Assembly (NCBI RefSeq): GCF_015704865.1
Contig: NZ_JADQTO010000001.1
Span: 62,001 to 126,000 of the forward strand
DNA length: 64,000 nucleotides
Source of the DNA: Actinoplanes aureus
GTDB lineage: Bacteria > Actinomycetota > Actinomycetes > Mycobacteriales > Micromonosporaceae
Reading direction: 5' to 3'
Shown here: piece after piece, positions 45,444 through 55,107 of the stretch
Numbering within the stretch: the first letter of the stretch is position 1
Layout of the letters: the number at the start of each line of letters is the position of its first letter
The notes under the pieces: generated by a model
What the model was told of the DNA's origin: nothing
Databases searched by the model: none
Seen by the model: only the letters and a program-made list of their open reading frames with translations
Made by a program: the position numbers and the translations under genes

Positions 45444-46388
45444 ATGATTGACGACATCCGCGCCGCCCGTGAACTGCTCAGCCGGCATCTGCCGCCCACC
45501 CCGATGTGGTCGTATCCGCTCGTGGACCGGGCGGCCGGGACGTCGGTGCTGGTCAAGCACGAGAACACGCAACCGGTCGGCGCCTTCAAGGTGCGCGGCG
45601 GCCTCACTCTGCTGGCCGGCATGAGTGCCGCGGAGCGCGAGCGCGGCACGGTCACCTGGTCGACCGGCAATCACGCGCAGTCGCTCGCGTACGCGGGTCA
45701 TGTCTTCGGGGTCAAATGCACGGTGGTGATGCCCGGCGGCACGCCGGCGGGCAAGGCGGAGGCGGTCGAGGCGTGGGGCGCGCGAGCGGTCCGCATCGGC
45801 GACTCCCTGGAGGACGCCGAGAGGTACGCGCGACAGCACGCCGAGGAGACCGGCGCCCGCCTGATCAGTCCCGGCGACACGCCGGAACTCCTCGCCGGAG
45901 TCGGCACCGTCTACCTGGAGATCCTCGAGGCCCGTCCGGACCTGGACGCGATCGTCGTGCCGGTGGGCAGCGGGACCGGCGCCGCCGCCGCGTGCCTGGT
46001 CGCCGCCGAGGTGGCGCCGCACTGCGCCGTGATCGCCGTCCAGTCATCGGCCTCGCCCGCCGCCCACGACTCCTGGCGCGCCGGGGAGATCGTCGAACGC
46101 CCCAACCGCACCGCCGTCGCCGGTCTCGCCACCGGCCGCGGCTTCGCCCTGCCGCAGGGCGTGCTGCGCGACCGGCTGGCCGACTTCCTCCTGGTCTCCG
46201 ACGGCCAGATCGCCGAGGCCCGCCGCTTGCTGGCCACCGCCGCACACACGCTGGCCGAGGGCGCCGGAGCCGCCGCCCTGGCCGGCGTCCTCAGCCGCCC
46301 GGAGCTCTTCACCGGCCGTCGGGTCGCCGTCGTCTGCACCGGAGGCAACGCGGACCCGGCCGAGCTCGCCACGCTCTCCGGTCCGTGA
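45444..46388 (+). CDS. Threonine/serine dehydratase-like PLP enzyme
   Basis: A 314-residue fold-type II PLP enzyme of the threonine dehydratase/serine racemase group. The Schiff-base lysine is in GAFKVRGG near residue 50, with STGNHAQS (substrate loop) and GSGTGAAA (phosphate-binding glycine loop). There is no C-terminal ACT regulatory domain, so it is a catabolic or racemase-type rather than biosynthetic IlvA. The adjacent LysR gene is its likely regulator. The exact amino acid substrate is unknown. Confidence 0.88.
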   Translation: MIDDIRAARELLSRHLPPTPMWSYPLVDRAAGTSVLVKHENTQPVGAFKVRGGLTLLAGMSAAERERGTVTWSTGNHAQSLAYAGHVFGVKCTVVMPGGTPAGKAEAVEAWGARAVRIGDSLEDAERYARQHAEETGARLISPGDTPELLAGVGTVYLEILEARPDLDAIVVPVGSGTGAAAACLVAAEVAPHCAVIAVQSSASPAAHDSWRAGEIVERPNRTAVAGLATGRGFALPQGVLRDRLADFLLVSDGQIAEARRLLATAAHTLAEGAGAAALAGVLSRPELFTGRRVAVVCTGGNADPAELATLSGP

Positions 46389-46479
46389 CTCGACAGCGCA
46401 GAATGGACGGTGCGTAGCCGCTCAGGCGACGTCGTGTAACACTGTGGGCGATTCGGAGCCGTGTTGCCGAGAGGTGTCG

Positions 46480-48270
46480 ATGGCCACCTTCCCCCGTACC
46501 CCCCTGTCTTTCCGGGATGAGCAGAGCCAGACCGCGGTGACCGCCACCCGGGCGGTCTTCGCCCTGATCGGGGTGCTGGCGCTGGTCCTGGGCTTCTTCG
46601 GGCTGGATCAGTACCTGGCCCGGGGTGACGATCCGGCCGCCCGCGACCCGCTCAACCTCATGTACGGCACGCTCCAGCTGTTCGTCCTCGGTGCCGATCC
46701 GCTGGAGGGCGGCACCGACTTCCCGCCGGCCCTCCAGATCGCCCGGTTCGCGGCACCCATCGTGACGCTGTACGCGGTCGTCGAAGCGGCCCGGCTGCTG
46801 CTCTCCTCGGAGCTGCGCCGGCTGCGTGCCCGCCGTTCGAGCGGGCACGTGGTGGTCTGTGGCGACACCTCGGTGGCGCGGACCCTCGCACACCGGCTGC
46901 ACCTGAGCGGCCGCCGCGTCGTGGTGGTACGAACCCAGCCGATCGGCCCCCTGGAACTGCGCCGCCGCAGCCTGCTCGGGGTGCAGGGCGACGGCCGCGA
47001 CCCGGACGTGCTGCGCGGTGCCGGCGTCGCCCGGGCCGCCGTGCTCTACGCCTGCGCGGACACCAGCGCCGCGAACCTCGCGATCGCGGCGGCCGCCGCC
47101 CGGGTGGCCTCCTCGCGCAGCGACATCGCCCTCTACGCCCAGATCCACGAGCCGGAGTGGGCATTGACCCTGCAGGCTCGCCGCCTGGGTGTGCCGCACA
47201 CGCCGGGGCAGCGCCTGGACTTCTTCCATCTCGATCAGCTCGCCGTCCACGTGCTGCTCGACCAGCAGCCGCTGCCGGTCCGGCCGGACGAGGTCACGCG
47301 GCTGCTGGTCGCCGGCGACTCGTCGCTGGCACAGGTGCTGCTGCTGGAGATCGCCCGCCATTGGCGACTGCGCCGATCCGAACCGCACCAGCGGGTGGAC
47401 GTGGACATCGTGGCCACGGACGCCGCCCGGAATCTCGGCGAACTGACCCACCGGCACGAGGTGATCCTGGACGGCTGCCGCCCGGTGCCGTACGAATCCT
47501 CCTTGCACGAGTTGCTGGAGGAGGGCGACCTGGGCCGCTACGACCGGGCCTTCCTGTGCTTCTCCGACGACCGGGAAGGGCTGGAACTGGCCCTGCGCGA
47601 GCACCGGCTCTGGCGCCGGGTGAGCGGTGACATCGTCGTGGTGGTGGACGCGCTCGCCTCGATCACCGAGGCGTTCAGCCGCCACCACCGGGAGCAGCCG
47701 CTGCTCGACCCGATCGACGGCCGGGTCAAGCTGTTCTCCGCGGTGGCCGCCGGCTGCGATCCGGCGCTGATCGCCGACGACCTGTCCGAGCGGCTGGGCC
47801 GCCTGATCCACGAGCGTTTCGTCGAGGGCTGTCTGCGCCGCGGCGAGAAACTGGGTAGCACACCCGCCCTGCGTCCGTGGGTGGACCTCGACGAGGAGCT
47901 GCGGCGATCGAACCGCCGGCAGGCCGACGACATCGGGGTCAAGCTGCACATGGTCGGCTGTGCCGTGGTGCCCGCCGACGGCAGCGCCGACGACTTCCGT
48001 TTCGCGCCGGACGAGGTCGAGCTGCTGGCCCAGCGCGAGCAGGAGCGGTGGGCGCGCGCGGCCCGAGCCGACGGGTGGGTGCACGGTCCGGAGCGGGACC
48101 GGGCTCGACGCCGATCTCCGGATCTGGTGGACTGGCAGGATCTGGGACCGGAGGGACGTGCCAAATGTCGCTCCGCAGTTCTGGAGATACCGCACATTTT
48201 GGCCGACGCCGGGTTTCGGGTGGTGCGGTTGACGGAAACTGGAGCAGATCGGGTGTTCGACCCGGCATGA
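46480..48270 (+). CDS. Two-TM protein with tandem TrkA-N (RCK-like) domains and C-terminal RyR domain
   Basis: A 596-residue protein. Two membrane helices lie at about residues 24-42 and 89-108 with a short re-entrant-like segment between them (LMYGTLQLFVLG). From residue 122 comes a Rossmann TrkA-N domain (HVVVCGDTSVARTLAHRL), and a second Rossmann unit starts near residue 273 (RLLVAGDSSLAQVLLLEIA). The C-terminal 110 residues contain the RyR-type pattern ELLAQREQERWARAARADGW then a helix ending RAKCRSAVLEIP. The layout suggests a ligand-gated membrane protein or channel sensing a nucleotide. The ATG at 46480 has GAGAGG upstream; GTG 46444 is an alternative. The SLOG-like gene follows after 19 bases. 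Confidence 0.8.
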   Translation: MATFPRTPLSFRDEQSQTAVTATRAVFALIGVLALVLGFFGLDQYLARGDDPAARDPLNLMYGTLQLFVLGADPLEGGTDFPPALQIARFAAPIVTLYAVVEAARLLLSSELRRLRARRSSGHVVVCGDTSVARTLAHRLHLSGRRVVVVRTQPIGPLELRRRSLLGVQGDGRDPDVLRGAGVARAAVLYACADTSAANLAIAAAAARVASSRSDIALYAQIHEPEWALTLQARRLGVPHTPGQRLDFFHLDQLAVHVLLDQQPLPVRPDEVTRLLVAGDSSLAQVLLLEIARHWRLRRSEPHQRVDVDIVATDAARNLGELTHRHEVILDGCRPVPYESSLHELLEEGDLGRYDRAFLCFSDDREGLELALREHRLWRRVSGDIVVVVDALASITEAFSRHHREQPLLDPIDGRVKLFSAVAAGCDPALIADDLSERLGRLIHERFVEGCLRRGEKLGSTPALRPWVDLDEELRRSNRRQADDIGVKLHMVGCAVVPADGSADDFRFAPDEVELLAQREQERWARAARADGWVHGPERDRARRRSPDLVDWQDLGPEGRAKCRSAVLEIPHILADAGFRVVRLTETGADRVFDPA

Positions 48271-48289
48271 CGAGGGCGGGAGGACTGGG

Positions 48290-48757
48290 ATGACGACCAT
48301 CGGAGTCACCGGGCACATCCGCCTGACGCCGGCCGCCAGCAAGCTGATCTACCAGGAGCTCGTGCGTTACCTGATGAGGTTCCCCCGGGTGCACGGGATC
48401 ACCTGTCTCGCCGACGGCGCCGACCAGCTATTCGCCCGCGCGATCCGGGCCTGCCACGGCACCTTCGACGTGGTGCTGCCCGGAGCGGCCACCCCGCCGG
48501 CCCGCCTGTTGACCCAGGCCGGCCGGGTGTCCCGGGTCGAGGTGCCCGGCCCGCCCGAGGCGGCGTACGAGGCGGCCAGCCGCGAGGTGGTCGACCGCAG
48601 CGACATCCTGGTCGCGGTCTGGGACGGCGACCCGGCCGGCGGGCGCGGCGGCACGGCCGAGACGGTCGAGTGGGCCCGGGCGCGAGGCAAGACGGTCGTG
48701 CAGCTCTGGCCCGCGGGTGCCCGCCGGATGCCGCCGGTCACCGTGCCGGTGGGCTGA
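48290..48757 (+). CDS. SLOG (DprA/LOG-like Rossmann) domain protein
   Basis: A 155-residue stand-alone Rossmannoid protein. The start TTIGVTGHIRLTPAA, the GITCLADGADQLFARA segment and the late DILVAVWDGDPAGGRGGTAETVEWAR segment form the nucleotide-binding pattern of SLOG/LOG-like domains. SLOG proteins bind or process nucleotide-derived ligands and are often linked to RyR domains in predicted conflict systems. It forms a two-gene operon with the RyR protein. Its 3' end overlaps the convergent SCO2521-family gene by 20 bases. Confidence 0.78.
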   Translation: MTTIGVTGHIRLTPAASKLIYQELVRYLMRFPRVHGITCLADGADQLFARAIRACHGTFDVVLPGAATPPARLLTQAGRVSRVEVPGPPEAAYEAASREVVDRSDILVAVWDGDPAGGRGGTAETVEWARARGKTVVQLWPAGARRMPPVTVPVG

Positions 48758-49703
48758 CCGGCCGCGTCGGACGGCGTCCGTCAGCCGCCTGCAACAGATC
48801 CAGCGTCTCGACCGTGATCTGGTCGCGGATGCGGGCCACCGCGGCCTCCCACTGCCGGGTGAAGCCGGGACGCTGGTCCAGCGCCTCCCATACCGGCAGC
48901 AGCTGCTCGGGCACGTGCGCGGCCGGCATCCAGAGATGCAGGAGATGCTCCAGCAGCGGTTGCAGCCGGCTCACCCGATCGGTACGGCTGCGGTCGTGGG
49001 CGAGCGTCGCGTCCAGGACGGACAGCACCGTGGTCAGCAGCCAGTCGTGCAGGGCCAGGTCCTCGCAGAGCGCGACCACAGCCGTCAGGTCCGCGGTGGG
49101 CACGCGAAGTTCCATAGTGCGGAGTTCATCCGAGACGAGCGTGAAGACACCGTCCGGTTCGCTCAGGCTTTTGTCCAGCACGGCGGTCCACCGCAGCCGG
49201 AGACGCGATGTTCGCAGCGGCGGTGCGTGGTCGACCAGCCGTGACCGTTGCACGGTGTCCACCATCCGGGTGGTGATCGCGCTGAGCTCCAGGGTCTTCG
49301 CGGTCCGGGCGCCGCTGAGCACGCCGAGCGCGACGTCCTTCGAGTCCAGTTTGCCGATCGCCTCCAGCTGTCCCGGGCTGGCCAGGTAGTGCGACCAGGG
49401 CAGCCGTACGGTGTTGCGGGCCGGCGCCACCTGGGCGTACGCGGAGCCCTGAATGACGTGCCCACCGACGACGACGACCCGGGCCAGCACGGTGCCGATG
49501 CCCCGGGTGTGCCGCCCGGAGACGGCCGGCAGGAGGCAGTCCACGCCTTCCTGCTGGTCCTGCGAGCAGGTGCGCCCGATGGGGCGCTCCACCGTCTGGA
49601 TCCGCTCGTCCACCGCGGTGGCGACCAGCTGCTCGGTTCCTCGCCGGGACAGCGCGGCGGAGTTCTGCAGAAGCCCGGTCTGCACCTCGCCGAAAGCCAA
49701 CAT
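48738..49703 (-). CDS. SCO2521 family protein
   Basis: A 321-residue protein resembling the Streptomyces SCO2521 family, known only as part of a conserved SCO2521-2524 gene set. No catalytic motif, signal peptide or membrane helix is visible. The N-terminal half is beta-rich with an AFGEVQTGLLQNSAAL start, and the C-terminal 120 residues are helical. GGAGG sits four bases before ATG 49703, which also fits the family start; ATG 49733 would add ten residues. Unlike the other family genes it is separated from SCO2522-2524 by two plus-strand genes. The function is unknown. Confidence 0.7.
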   Translation of the reverse strand: MLAFGEVQTGLLQNSAALSRRGTEQLVATAVDERIQTVERPIGRTCSQDQQEGVDCLLPAVSGRHTRGIGTVLARVVVVGGHVIQGSAYAQVAPARNTVRLPWSHYLASPGQLEAIGKLDSKDVALGVLSGARTAKTLELSAITTRMVDTVQRSRLVDHAPPLRTSRLRLRWTAVLDKSLSEPDGVFTLVSDELRTMELRVPTADLTAVVALCEDLALHDWLLTTVLSVLDATLAHDRSRTDRVSRLQPLLEHLLHLWMPAAHVPEQLLPVWEALDQRPGFTRQWEAAVARIRDQITVETLDLLQAADGRRPTRPVSPPAR

Positions 49704-49885
49704 GAGTCCTCCGCGGACGTTTCCTGGATCCATCGTGACGCTCCGGTTCGAGGCCGGGCAAACAGCGGCGTGCCGAGCTCGCGCCGGAAGGATATGCGCT
49801 TGTCACGCCTGCTCGTCTCAGGTGCGGCCGGGCGCCGAAATTTCGGTCCGTGCGACGCCGCCGAGTAAGCCATTAGTGTCGGGGG

Positions 49886-50851
49886 GTGACCGTTACCAAC
49901 GTCGATGCCATCGTGGTGGGTGCGGGCGTCTGCGGTTTGACGAGCGCCCTCTGTCTGGCCCGGCGTGGGTTGTCGGTGCGGATCGTGGCGCGGCGGCTCC
50001 CGCCGGACACCAGCTCCTGCGCGGCGGGGGCGATGTGGGGCCCCTTTCTGGTCGGTCACCCGGATGCCGGGCGGTGGGCGAGGGAGAGCCTGGAGGTCTT
50101 CCGTGAGCTCGCGGGCAGGCGCGCCGCCGGGGTCCGGATGGTACGCGGTGTCGAGGCGGCACGGGAGGTCGCGGTTCCGCATCCCTGGCTCTTCTACACC
50201 CGGGACCTGGAGGTCTGCGACGAGAGCGCGTGGCCGGGCTATCGCAGCGCCTGGCGTTACACCACGGCGGTGGTGGACATGCTCGCCTACTCGGACCATC
50301 TGATGGCGGAGCTGCGCGCCGCGGGCGTGGCGGTGGAGCAGCGTGAGATCGCCTCGCTGCGTGCACTGGTGGGCAGTGCCCCGGTCGTCGTCAACTGCAG
50401 CGGCTCCGGCGCCCGCCGGCTGGCCGCGGATCCGGCCCTGATCCCGGTGCGCGGTGTGGTGGTGGTCGTCGGCAACCCCGGGATCGACACCTTCTTCGCC
50501 GAGGAGGGAGCGGGCCCGGAGCTCACCTACTTCATCCCGCACGGTGACACGGTGGTGCTGGGCAGCACCCTGGAGACGCCGGGCGGGGCACCCGTGCCGG
50601 AAACCGTGGCGGTGGAGCGCATCCGGGAGCGCTGCGCGGAGATCGAGCCGCTGCTCCGGGACGCTCCGGTGATCGGCGTCCGGGCCGGTTACCGCCCGGT
50701 GCGCGACGAGATCCGGCTCGAGGTGACCAGCCTGGACGGCCAGCTCATCGTGCACAACTACGGCCACGGTGGTGGCGGGGTCAGCGTCTCCTGGGGCTGC
50801 GCACACGACGTGGCGTCCATGGTGGAGGCTTGCCTGTCCCGGATATATTGA
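49886..50851 (+). CDS. FAD-dependent D-amino-acid oxidase-like protein
   Basis: A 321-residue DAO-family flavoprotein: the dinucleotide-binding motif VVGAGVCGLTSAL at the N-terminus, the AAGAMWGPF segment, the NCSGSGARRLA motif, the PVRGVVVVV segment and the C-terminal HNYGHGGGGVSVSWG motif. All are typical of D-amino-acid oxidases and D-aspartate oxidases. It starts at GTG 49886, is divergent from the SCO2521-family gene, and is followed after 77 bases by the STAND NTPase on the same strand, so the two may share a transcript. It might belong to the surrounding system or be an unrelated passenger. Confidence 0.85.
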   Translation: MTVTNVDAIVVGAGVCGLTSALCLARRGLSVRIVARRLPPDTSSCAAGAMWGPFLVGHPDAGRWARESLEVFRELAGRRAAGVRMVRGVEAAREVAVPHPWLFYTRDLEVCDESAWPGYRSAWRYTTAVVDMLAYSDHLMAELRAAGVAVEQREIASLRALVGSAPVVVNCSGSGARRLAADPALIPVRGVVVVVGNPGIDTFFAEEGAGPELTYFIPHGDTVVLGSTLETPGGAPVPETVAVERIRERCAEIEPLLRDAPVIGVRAGYRPVRDEIRLEVTSLDGQLIVHNYGHGGGGVSVSWGCAHDVASMVEACLSRIY

Positions 50852-50928
50852 CCGCTACGCAGCGCTGCCGGGGAGCGTCGCCGAGTGATCGCCGCTGCCT
50901 GCTCCGGCTGTGGCGAGGGGAGAAATGC

Positions 50929-53900
50929 TTGACCGAGGCCTACATCTCCGCCACGTTCGAGGATCTGAGGGAGTGCCGCCAGGCGGTCCGCAGTGCGCTC
51001 GAGCTGTTCGGCCTGCCGTTCCGGACGATGGAGAAGTATTCCGCCGGTAAGTCCACCCCTCTGGCACGCTGCCTCGCCGATGTCGAGTCGTGCGACATCT
51101 ACATCGGCATCTTCGCCTGGCAGTATGGCGACACCCCGCCCAACCAGTCGAAGTCCTTCACCCACCTGGAGTACGAGCACGCCGTCGCCAGGGGTAAGGA
51201 CTGTCTCATCTTCCTGCACAACCAGGACGCGCCATGGCCGGTCAGGTTCGTCGACCGCGGCCCGAAATCGGTACACGTCGACGCGCTGCGAAAGGTGTTG
51301 CAGACCCAGCACCTGTGCGACTTCTTCGACTCGCCCAGCGACCTCGCCCTGCTGGTCTACGGCGCGGTCCACAAGCTGCTGGAGGAGCGTGCCCGGGAGG
51401 AGACCCCGGTGCCCGCCGTTGCCCAGGTGGCCGGCCTGAGCCCGGCGGCGACCGAGCACTACTTCGAGCGCCTCCGCCAGCAGTACGGCGGGCTCGACCT
51501 GCTCAATCTCTCCCCCCAGCAGTACCTCGGCACGCAGTTGCTGGACGTCTTCGTGGAGCCGCGTGCGCGTGACGACCAGCCACCGCCCGCACTCGATCCC
51601 AGTCCGCGCGGTGCGGCCGACGCCAAGCGCTACGACCGGTCGGCCCTGCCGAAGTCCTGGCCCGGGCAGCCGGTTCTCGACGTGGTGTGCGACCGGCAAC
51701 GCCTGGTGCTGATCGGTGACCCGGGCGCCGGCAAGTCAGCCGTCGTGCGTTACCTCGCCCTCCGCCTCGCCCGCGCGCACGCCGACGAACGGCTCGCTGT
51801 CCTCGCCGATCACCTGCCGATCCTGGTCGAGCTGCGGTCGTACGCCGGGGCCGTCGCCGCCGGCCAGTGCCGCAACTTCCGGGAGTACCTGGCGTACCGC
51901 GCGGCCACCGACGGCTATGAGGAGGAGCCCGACGGCCTGCGCCTGCACCTGGCCCGCGGTGACCCGGCGGTGGTGATCTTCGACGGCCTCGACGAGATCT
52001 TCGACCGGCGCATCCGGGAGGAGACGGCCGGGCAGATAGCGGCCTTCGCCGAGAGCTTCCCCAATGCCCGGGTCGTGGTGACCACTCGCCCCGCGGAGTA
52101 CAACCGGGTTGCCTTGGCCGCGGCCGGCTTCGCCCACTACACCCTGCAGCGGTTCGCACCGGAACAGGCCGCGGACTTCCTGGGCCGCTGGTTCCAGGCG
52201 GTGTCCGAGACCGACGCCACGGTCCGGCGCGAGGTCGTCCTCGGCACCATCCGCCGGTCGCCGGAGCTCACCGAGCTGGCCGGCAATCCGATGCTGCTCA
52301 GCATCCTCGCCGTGCTCGGGCGGCATCGCATGCTGCCGAAACAGCGGTGGCGGCTCTACAAGGAAGCCGCCGTCACGCTGGTGCACAGCTGGGATGACAG
52401 CCGGATGGTGAACACGGACGCCGGGTCGCAACTCCTCGACGCCGACGAGAAGCACAATCTGCTGCGCTCATTGGCGTTCGACATGATGTCCGGCCGGCTG
52501 GGACCCCACGGTGATCATGTGAGCGGCGACGAGCTCCGGCAGATCTTCGCCCAGCACCTGGTGCGGCAGGGTTCGAGCTGGACCGAGGCGAAGGCGTCCG
52601 CCAAGCAGACCATCGAGCAGCTCCAGAAGCGTAGCTTCGTGCTGGGCCGGGCCGGTCGCGCCGACTACCGCTTCGTGCACCGGACGTTCCTGGAGTTCTA
52701 CTGTGCCTGGGCGATCGTCGAGAGGTTCAAACGGCACGAGGCGCGCGAGGAGATCAAGTCCCTGTTCCGCGACAGGTGGGCGGATCCGGGATGGCGGGAG
52801 ACACTCCGGCTGGTCGCCGGCCAGGTGTCGGTGCCGCTCGCGGCCGAGCTCGTCGAGTTGCTCGTCACCGAGATCAATCCGGACTGGCACCGGGATCCTC
52901 CGCCCGACCCGCCGTGGAACGTGGTGCTGGCCGTGCAGTGCCTGGCCGGGATTCACCCGATCGAGGACGCCGGGCCGGCCGCCGGCCTGGTGTTGCGTCA
53001 GGTCAGCCTGGTTCTGGAGCACTGCGCCAGGACGCCGGCCGAGTCCCGTTCGGCCTACTCGGATCTGCTGGTCGACGAGCTGATCCCGGCGGTCGAGGCG
53101 GTCGGATCGAGCTGGCCGGAGAGCGAGACCTACCTGGACTGGTATCGGCGGGTGGGAGTGCGGATCGTCAGCGACCAGCTATCGGCATCCACGTCCCGGG
53201 CGATCGACACCGCCGCGCTCGCCGAGACCCCTGCGGTCTCCGCGGCCCGGATCGCGGCGATCCTCGCGAAGCCGGGGGAACGCCTGGTCGAGACGTTCGA
53301 GTCCCAGCTCGACGATGCCGCCGACGTCCGGATCCTCTGTGCCGCGGTGGCCGGCCTCGGCGAGCTGGCGCAGCAGGCAGTCCGGCATGAGGCGACCGAG
53401 CGGGGCCGGCCGGCGCTGGAGCCGCTGTTGCGCATCGCCCGTGGTGCCGAACAAGCGGTTGTCCGCCTCGCTTCGGTGCAGGCCCTGGCACCCCTGGCCG
53501 CGGTCTATCCCGAGTCACGCGACGTGCTCTTCGAGGCGGCGAGCACCGATGCCTTCTCCACGGTCCGGCTCTCGGCCGTACAGATTCTCGGTGAGCGTCT
53601 GAGCGGTGAGCCGGGTGTCGTGGAGGTCCTGCTCCATTCCCTGCGTAACGATCATCATGCGGTGGTACGCGCCGGCGTGGTACGGGTTCTGGCGCGGAGC
53701 CGGCAGCTCTCGGGCGAGGTGGTGGAGGCCTTGATGGAGGCCTGCCGCCGTGACCCGGCATCGGAGGTGGTGGAGGCGGCCGCCGGGGTGTTGCTGCCCC
53801 GCGCCGAGACCGATGGCGAGGCCCGTGAGGTGCTGCTGGCCCGGATGGGTAGCGACCCTGTCGCCGGTGTCCGCCGGACCGCGGTCGGCCTGCTCGGGCG

Positions 53901-55107
53901 CAGCGGCTCCGAGGGCGCCCTGCTCGAGCGGATCCGCGATGACACGCACGGACTGGTGGTCCGGGATGCGGCCGTCGCCCTCGCAGCCCGTGGTCAGCGG
54001 CCGCGGGAGCGATCGTGGGAGGCGCTGAGGGCCCGCCTCGCCGCCGAACCGGACGAGGTGATGCGGCGCGCCGTGGTTCGTACGCTCAGCAGCGCCTACG
54101 GGTCCCATCCCCGCCTGGAAGCCGCCCTGACGACGGCGGCCCGCGACACCGAGCCGTCCGTCCGGCTGGCCGCGGTGCAGGGGCTGGCCGACCTACCGGA
54201 GACCACGTCCCGGCGGCGCCTGCTGGTCCGTGTCGCCGGCACGGACGCGACACCGTCGGTCCGTCAGGCCGCTGTCGAAGCGCTCGGCTCGGACCGCGAC
54301 GAGACCGTCACCAAGGCGCTGGTCGAAGTCGCCGAGAACGACCGGGACACGGAGATCAGGACGGCTGCTCTGCGCGGCCTCTGCGGCCGGCCCCTGGACG
54401 CCGCGACGGGCGGCGCACTGGTGCCGCTCACCGGCGACGGCCACCACCCGCAGATACGTCTGGCAGCGCTCCAGGTGCTGATCGGATTCTGCCCGGCCGG
54501 GGTCGATCTAGCCGGGGTGCTGCTGGATCGGATCTCCCATGACAGCGTGGGTGAGGTTTTCGCCGCCGCCGCGGCCGCCGCGGTCGGCGATACCACCACC
54601 GCGGCCCCGCTCTGGACCGTGATCGCGGAACGTGCCACCAGTGACCCCAAGCCGGAGATCCGCGCGGCTGCGGTGGGGCTCCTCGGTTCCGGCGCCGATC
54701 CGAAGACCGCCGCCGAGGTGTTCCGGGATCGGGTCCGGCGCGACGCCGATCCGTCAGTGGTCGCCGCGGCGGCGGCCGCGGCCGCCGACCTCCAGGAGGA
54801 CGACCTGCGCGACGAACTGCTGGCCCGGCTCTCCAGCGGGGAGCCGGCGATCCGGCAGGTCGTGATCCGGGCCCTGGCCGGCTGGCTCACCGACGACACG
54901 GTGCGCCGGGAGGTGCTGACGCAGGCCCGGGACGCGGAGCAGCACGAGGTGCGGCGGGCGGCGGTGGAGATCCTTGAGCCGGTCGCCCACCTGGGCGACG
55001 TTCAGGACGTCCTGATCACCTGCACCGCGGATGAGGACTTCGCGGTCAGCAGCACCGCGCAGAACCTGCTCCGTCTCAACGACCGGTGGCGGGAGCCCAA
55101 TCGTTGA
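50929..55107 (+). CDS. DUF4062-NACHT-HEAT repeat STAND NTPase
   Basis: A 1392-residue three-part protein. Residues 1-150 form a DUF4062 domain (AYISATFEDLRECR, then FTHLEYEHAVARGKDCL). Residues about 255-640 are a NACHT-type P-loop NTPase: Walker A GDPGAGKS at 263-270, Walker B VVIFDGLDEIFD near 348 and the arginine motif VVVTTRP near 382. Residues about 760-1380 are a long HEAT-repeat array. NACHT STAND proteins of this design act as immune or signalling switches, and several bacterial ones defend against phage. A TTG start at 50929 is chosen because GAGGGGAG lies six bases before it and the DUF4062 domain begins there; an upstream TTG at 50830 lacks support. The 3' end overlaps the convergent SCO2522-family gene by 32 bases. 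Confidence 0.88.
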   Translation: MTEAYISATFEDLRECRQAVRSALELFGLPFRTMEKYSAGKSTPLARCLADVESCDIYIGIFAWQYGDTPPNQSKSFTHLEYEHAVARGKDCLIFLHNQDAPWPVRFVDRGPKSVHVDALRKVLQTQHLCDFFDSPSDLALLVYGAVHKLLEERAREETPVPAVAQVAGLSPAATEHYFERLRQQYGGLDLLNLSPQQYLGTQLLDVFVEPRARDDQPPPALDPSPRGAADAKRYDRSALPKSWPGQPVLDVVCDRQRLVLIGDPGAGKSAVVRYLALRLARAHADERLAVLADHLPILVELRSYAGAVAAGQCRNFREYLAYRAATDGYEEEPDGLRLHLARGDPAVVIFDGLDEIFDRRIREETAGQIAAFAESFPNARVVVTTRPAEYNRVALAAAGFAHYTLQRFAPEQAADFLGRWFQAVSETDATVRREVVLGTIRRSPELTELAGNPMLLSILAVLGRHRMLPKQRWRLYKEAAVTLVHSWDDSRMVNTDAGSQLLDADEKHNLLRSLAFDMMSGRLGPHGDHVSGDELRQIFAQHLVRQGSSWTEAKASAKQTIEQLQKRSFVLGRAGRADYRFVHRTFLEFYCAWAIVERFKRHEAREEIKSLFRDRWADPGWRETLRLVAGQVSVPLAAELVELLVTEINPDWHRDPPPDPPWNVVLAVQCLAGIHPIEDAGPAAGLVLRQVSLVLEHCARTPAESRSAYSDLLVDELIPAVEAVGSSWPESETYLDWYRRVGVRIVSDQLSASTSRAIDTAALAETPAVSAARIAAILAKPGERLVETFESQLDDAADVRILCAAVAGLGELAQQAVRHEATERGRPALEPLLRIARGAEQAVVRLASVQALAPLAAVYPESRDVLFEAASTDAFSTVRLSAVQILGERLSGEPGVVEVLLHSLRNDHHAVVRAGVVRVLARSRQLSGEVVEALMEACRRDPASEVVEAAAGVLLPRAETDGEAREVLLARMGSDPVAGVRRTAVGLLGRSGSEGALLERIRDDTHGLVVRDAAVALAARGQRPRERSWEALRARLAAEPDEVMRRAVVRTLSSAYGSHPRLEAALTTAARDTEPSVRLAAVQGLADLPETTSRRRLLVRVAGTDATPSVRQAAVEALGSDRDETVTKALVEVAENDRDTEIRTAALRGLCGRPLDAATGGALVPLTGDGHHPQIRLAALQVLIGFCPAGVDLAGVLLDRISHDSVGEVFAAAAAAAVGDTTTAAPLWTVIAERATSDPKPEIRAAAVGLLGSGADPKTAAEVFRDRVRRDADPSVVAAAAAAAADLQEDDLRDELLARLSSGEPAIRQVVIRALAGWLTDDTVRREVLTQARDAEQHEVRRAAVEILEPVAHLGDVQDVLITCTADEDFAVSSTAQNLLRLNDRWREPNR

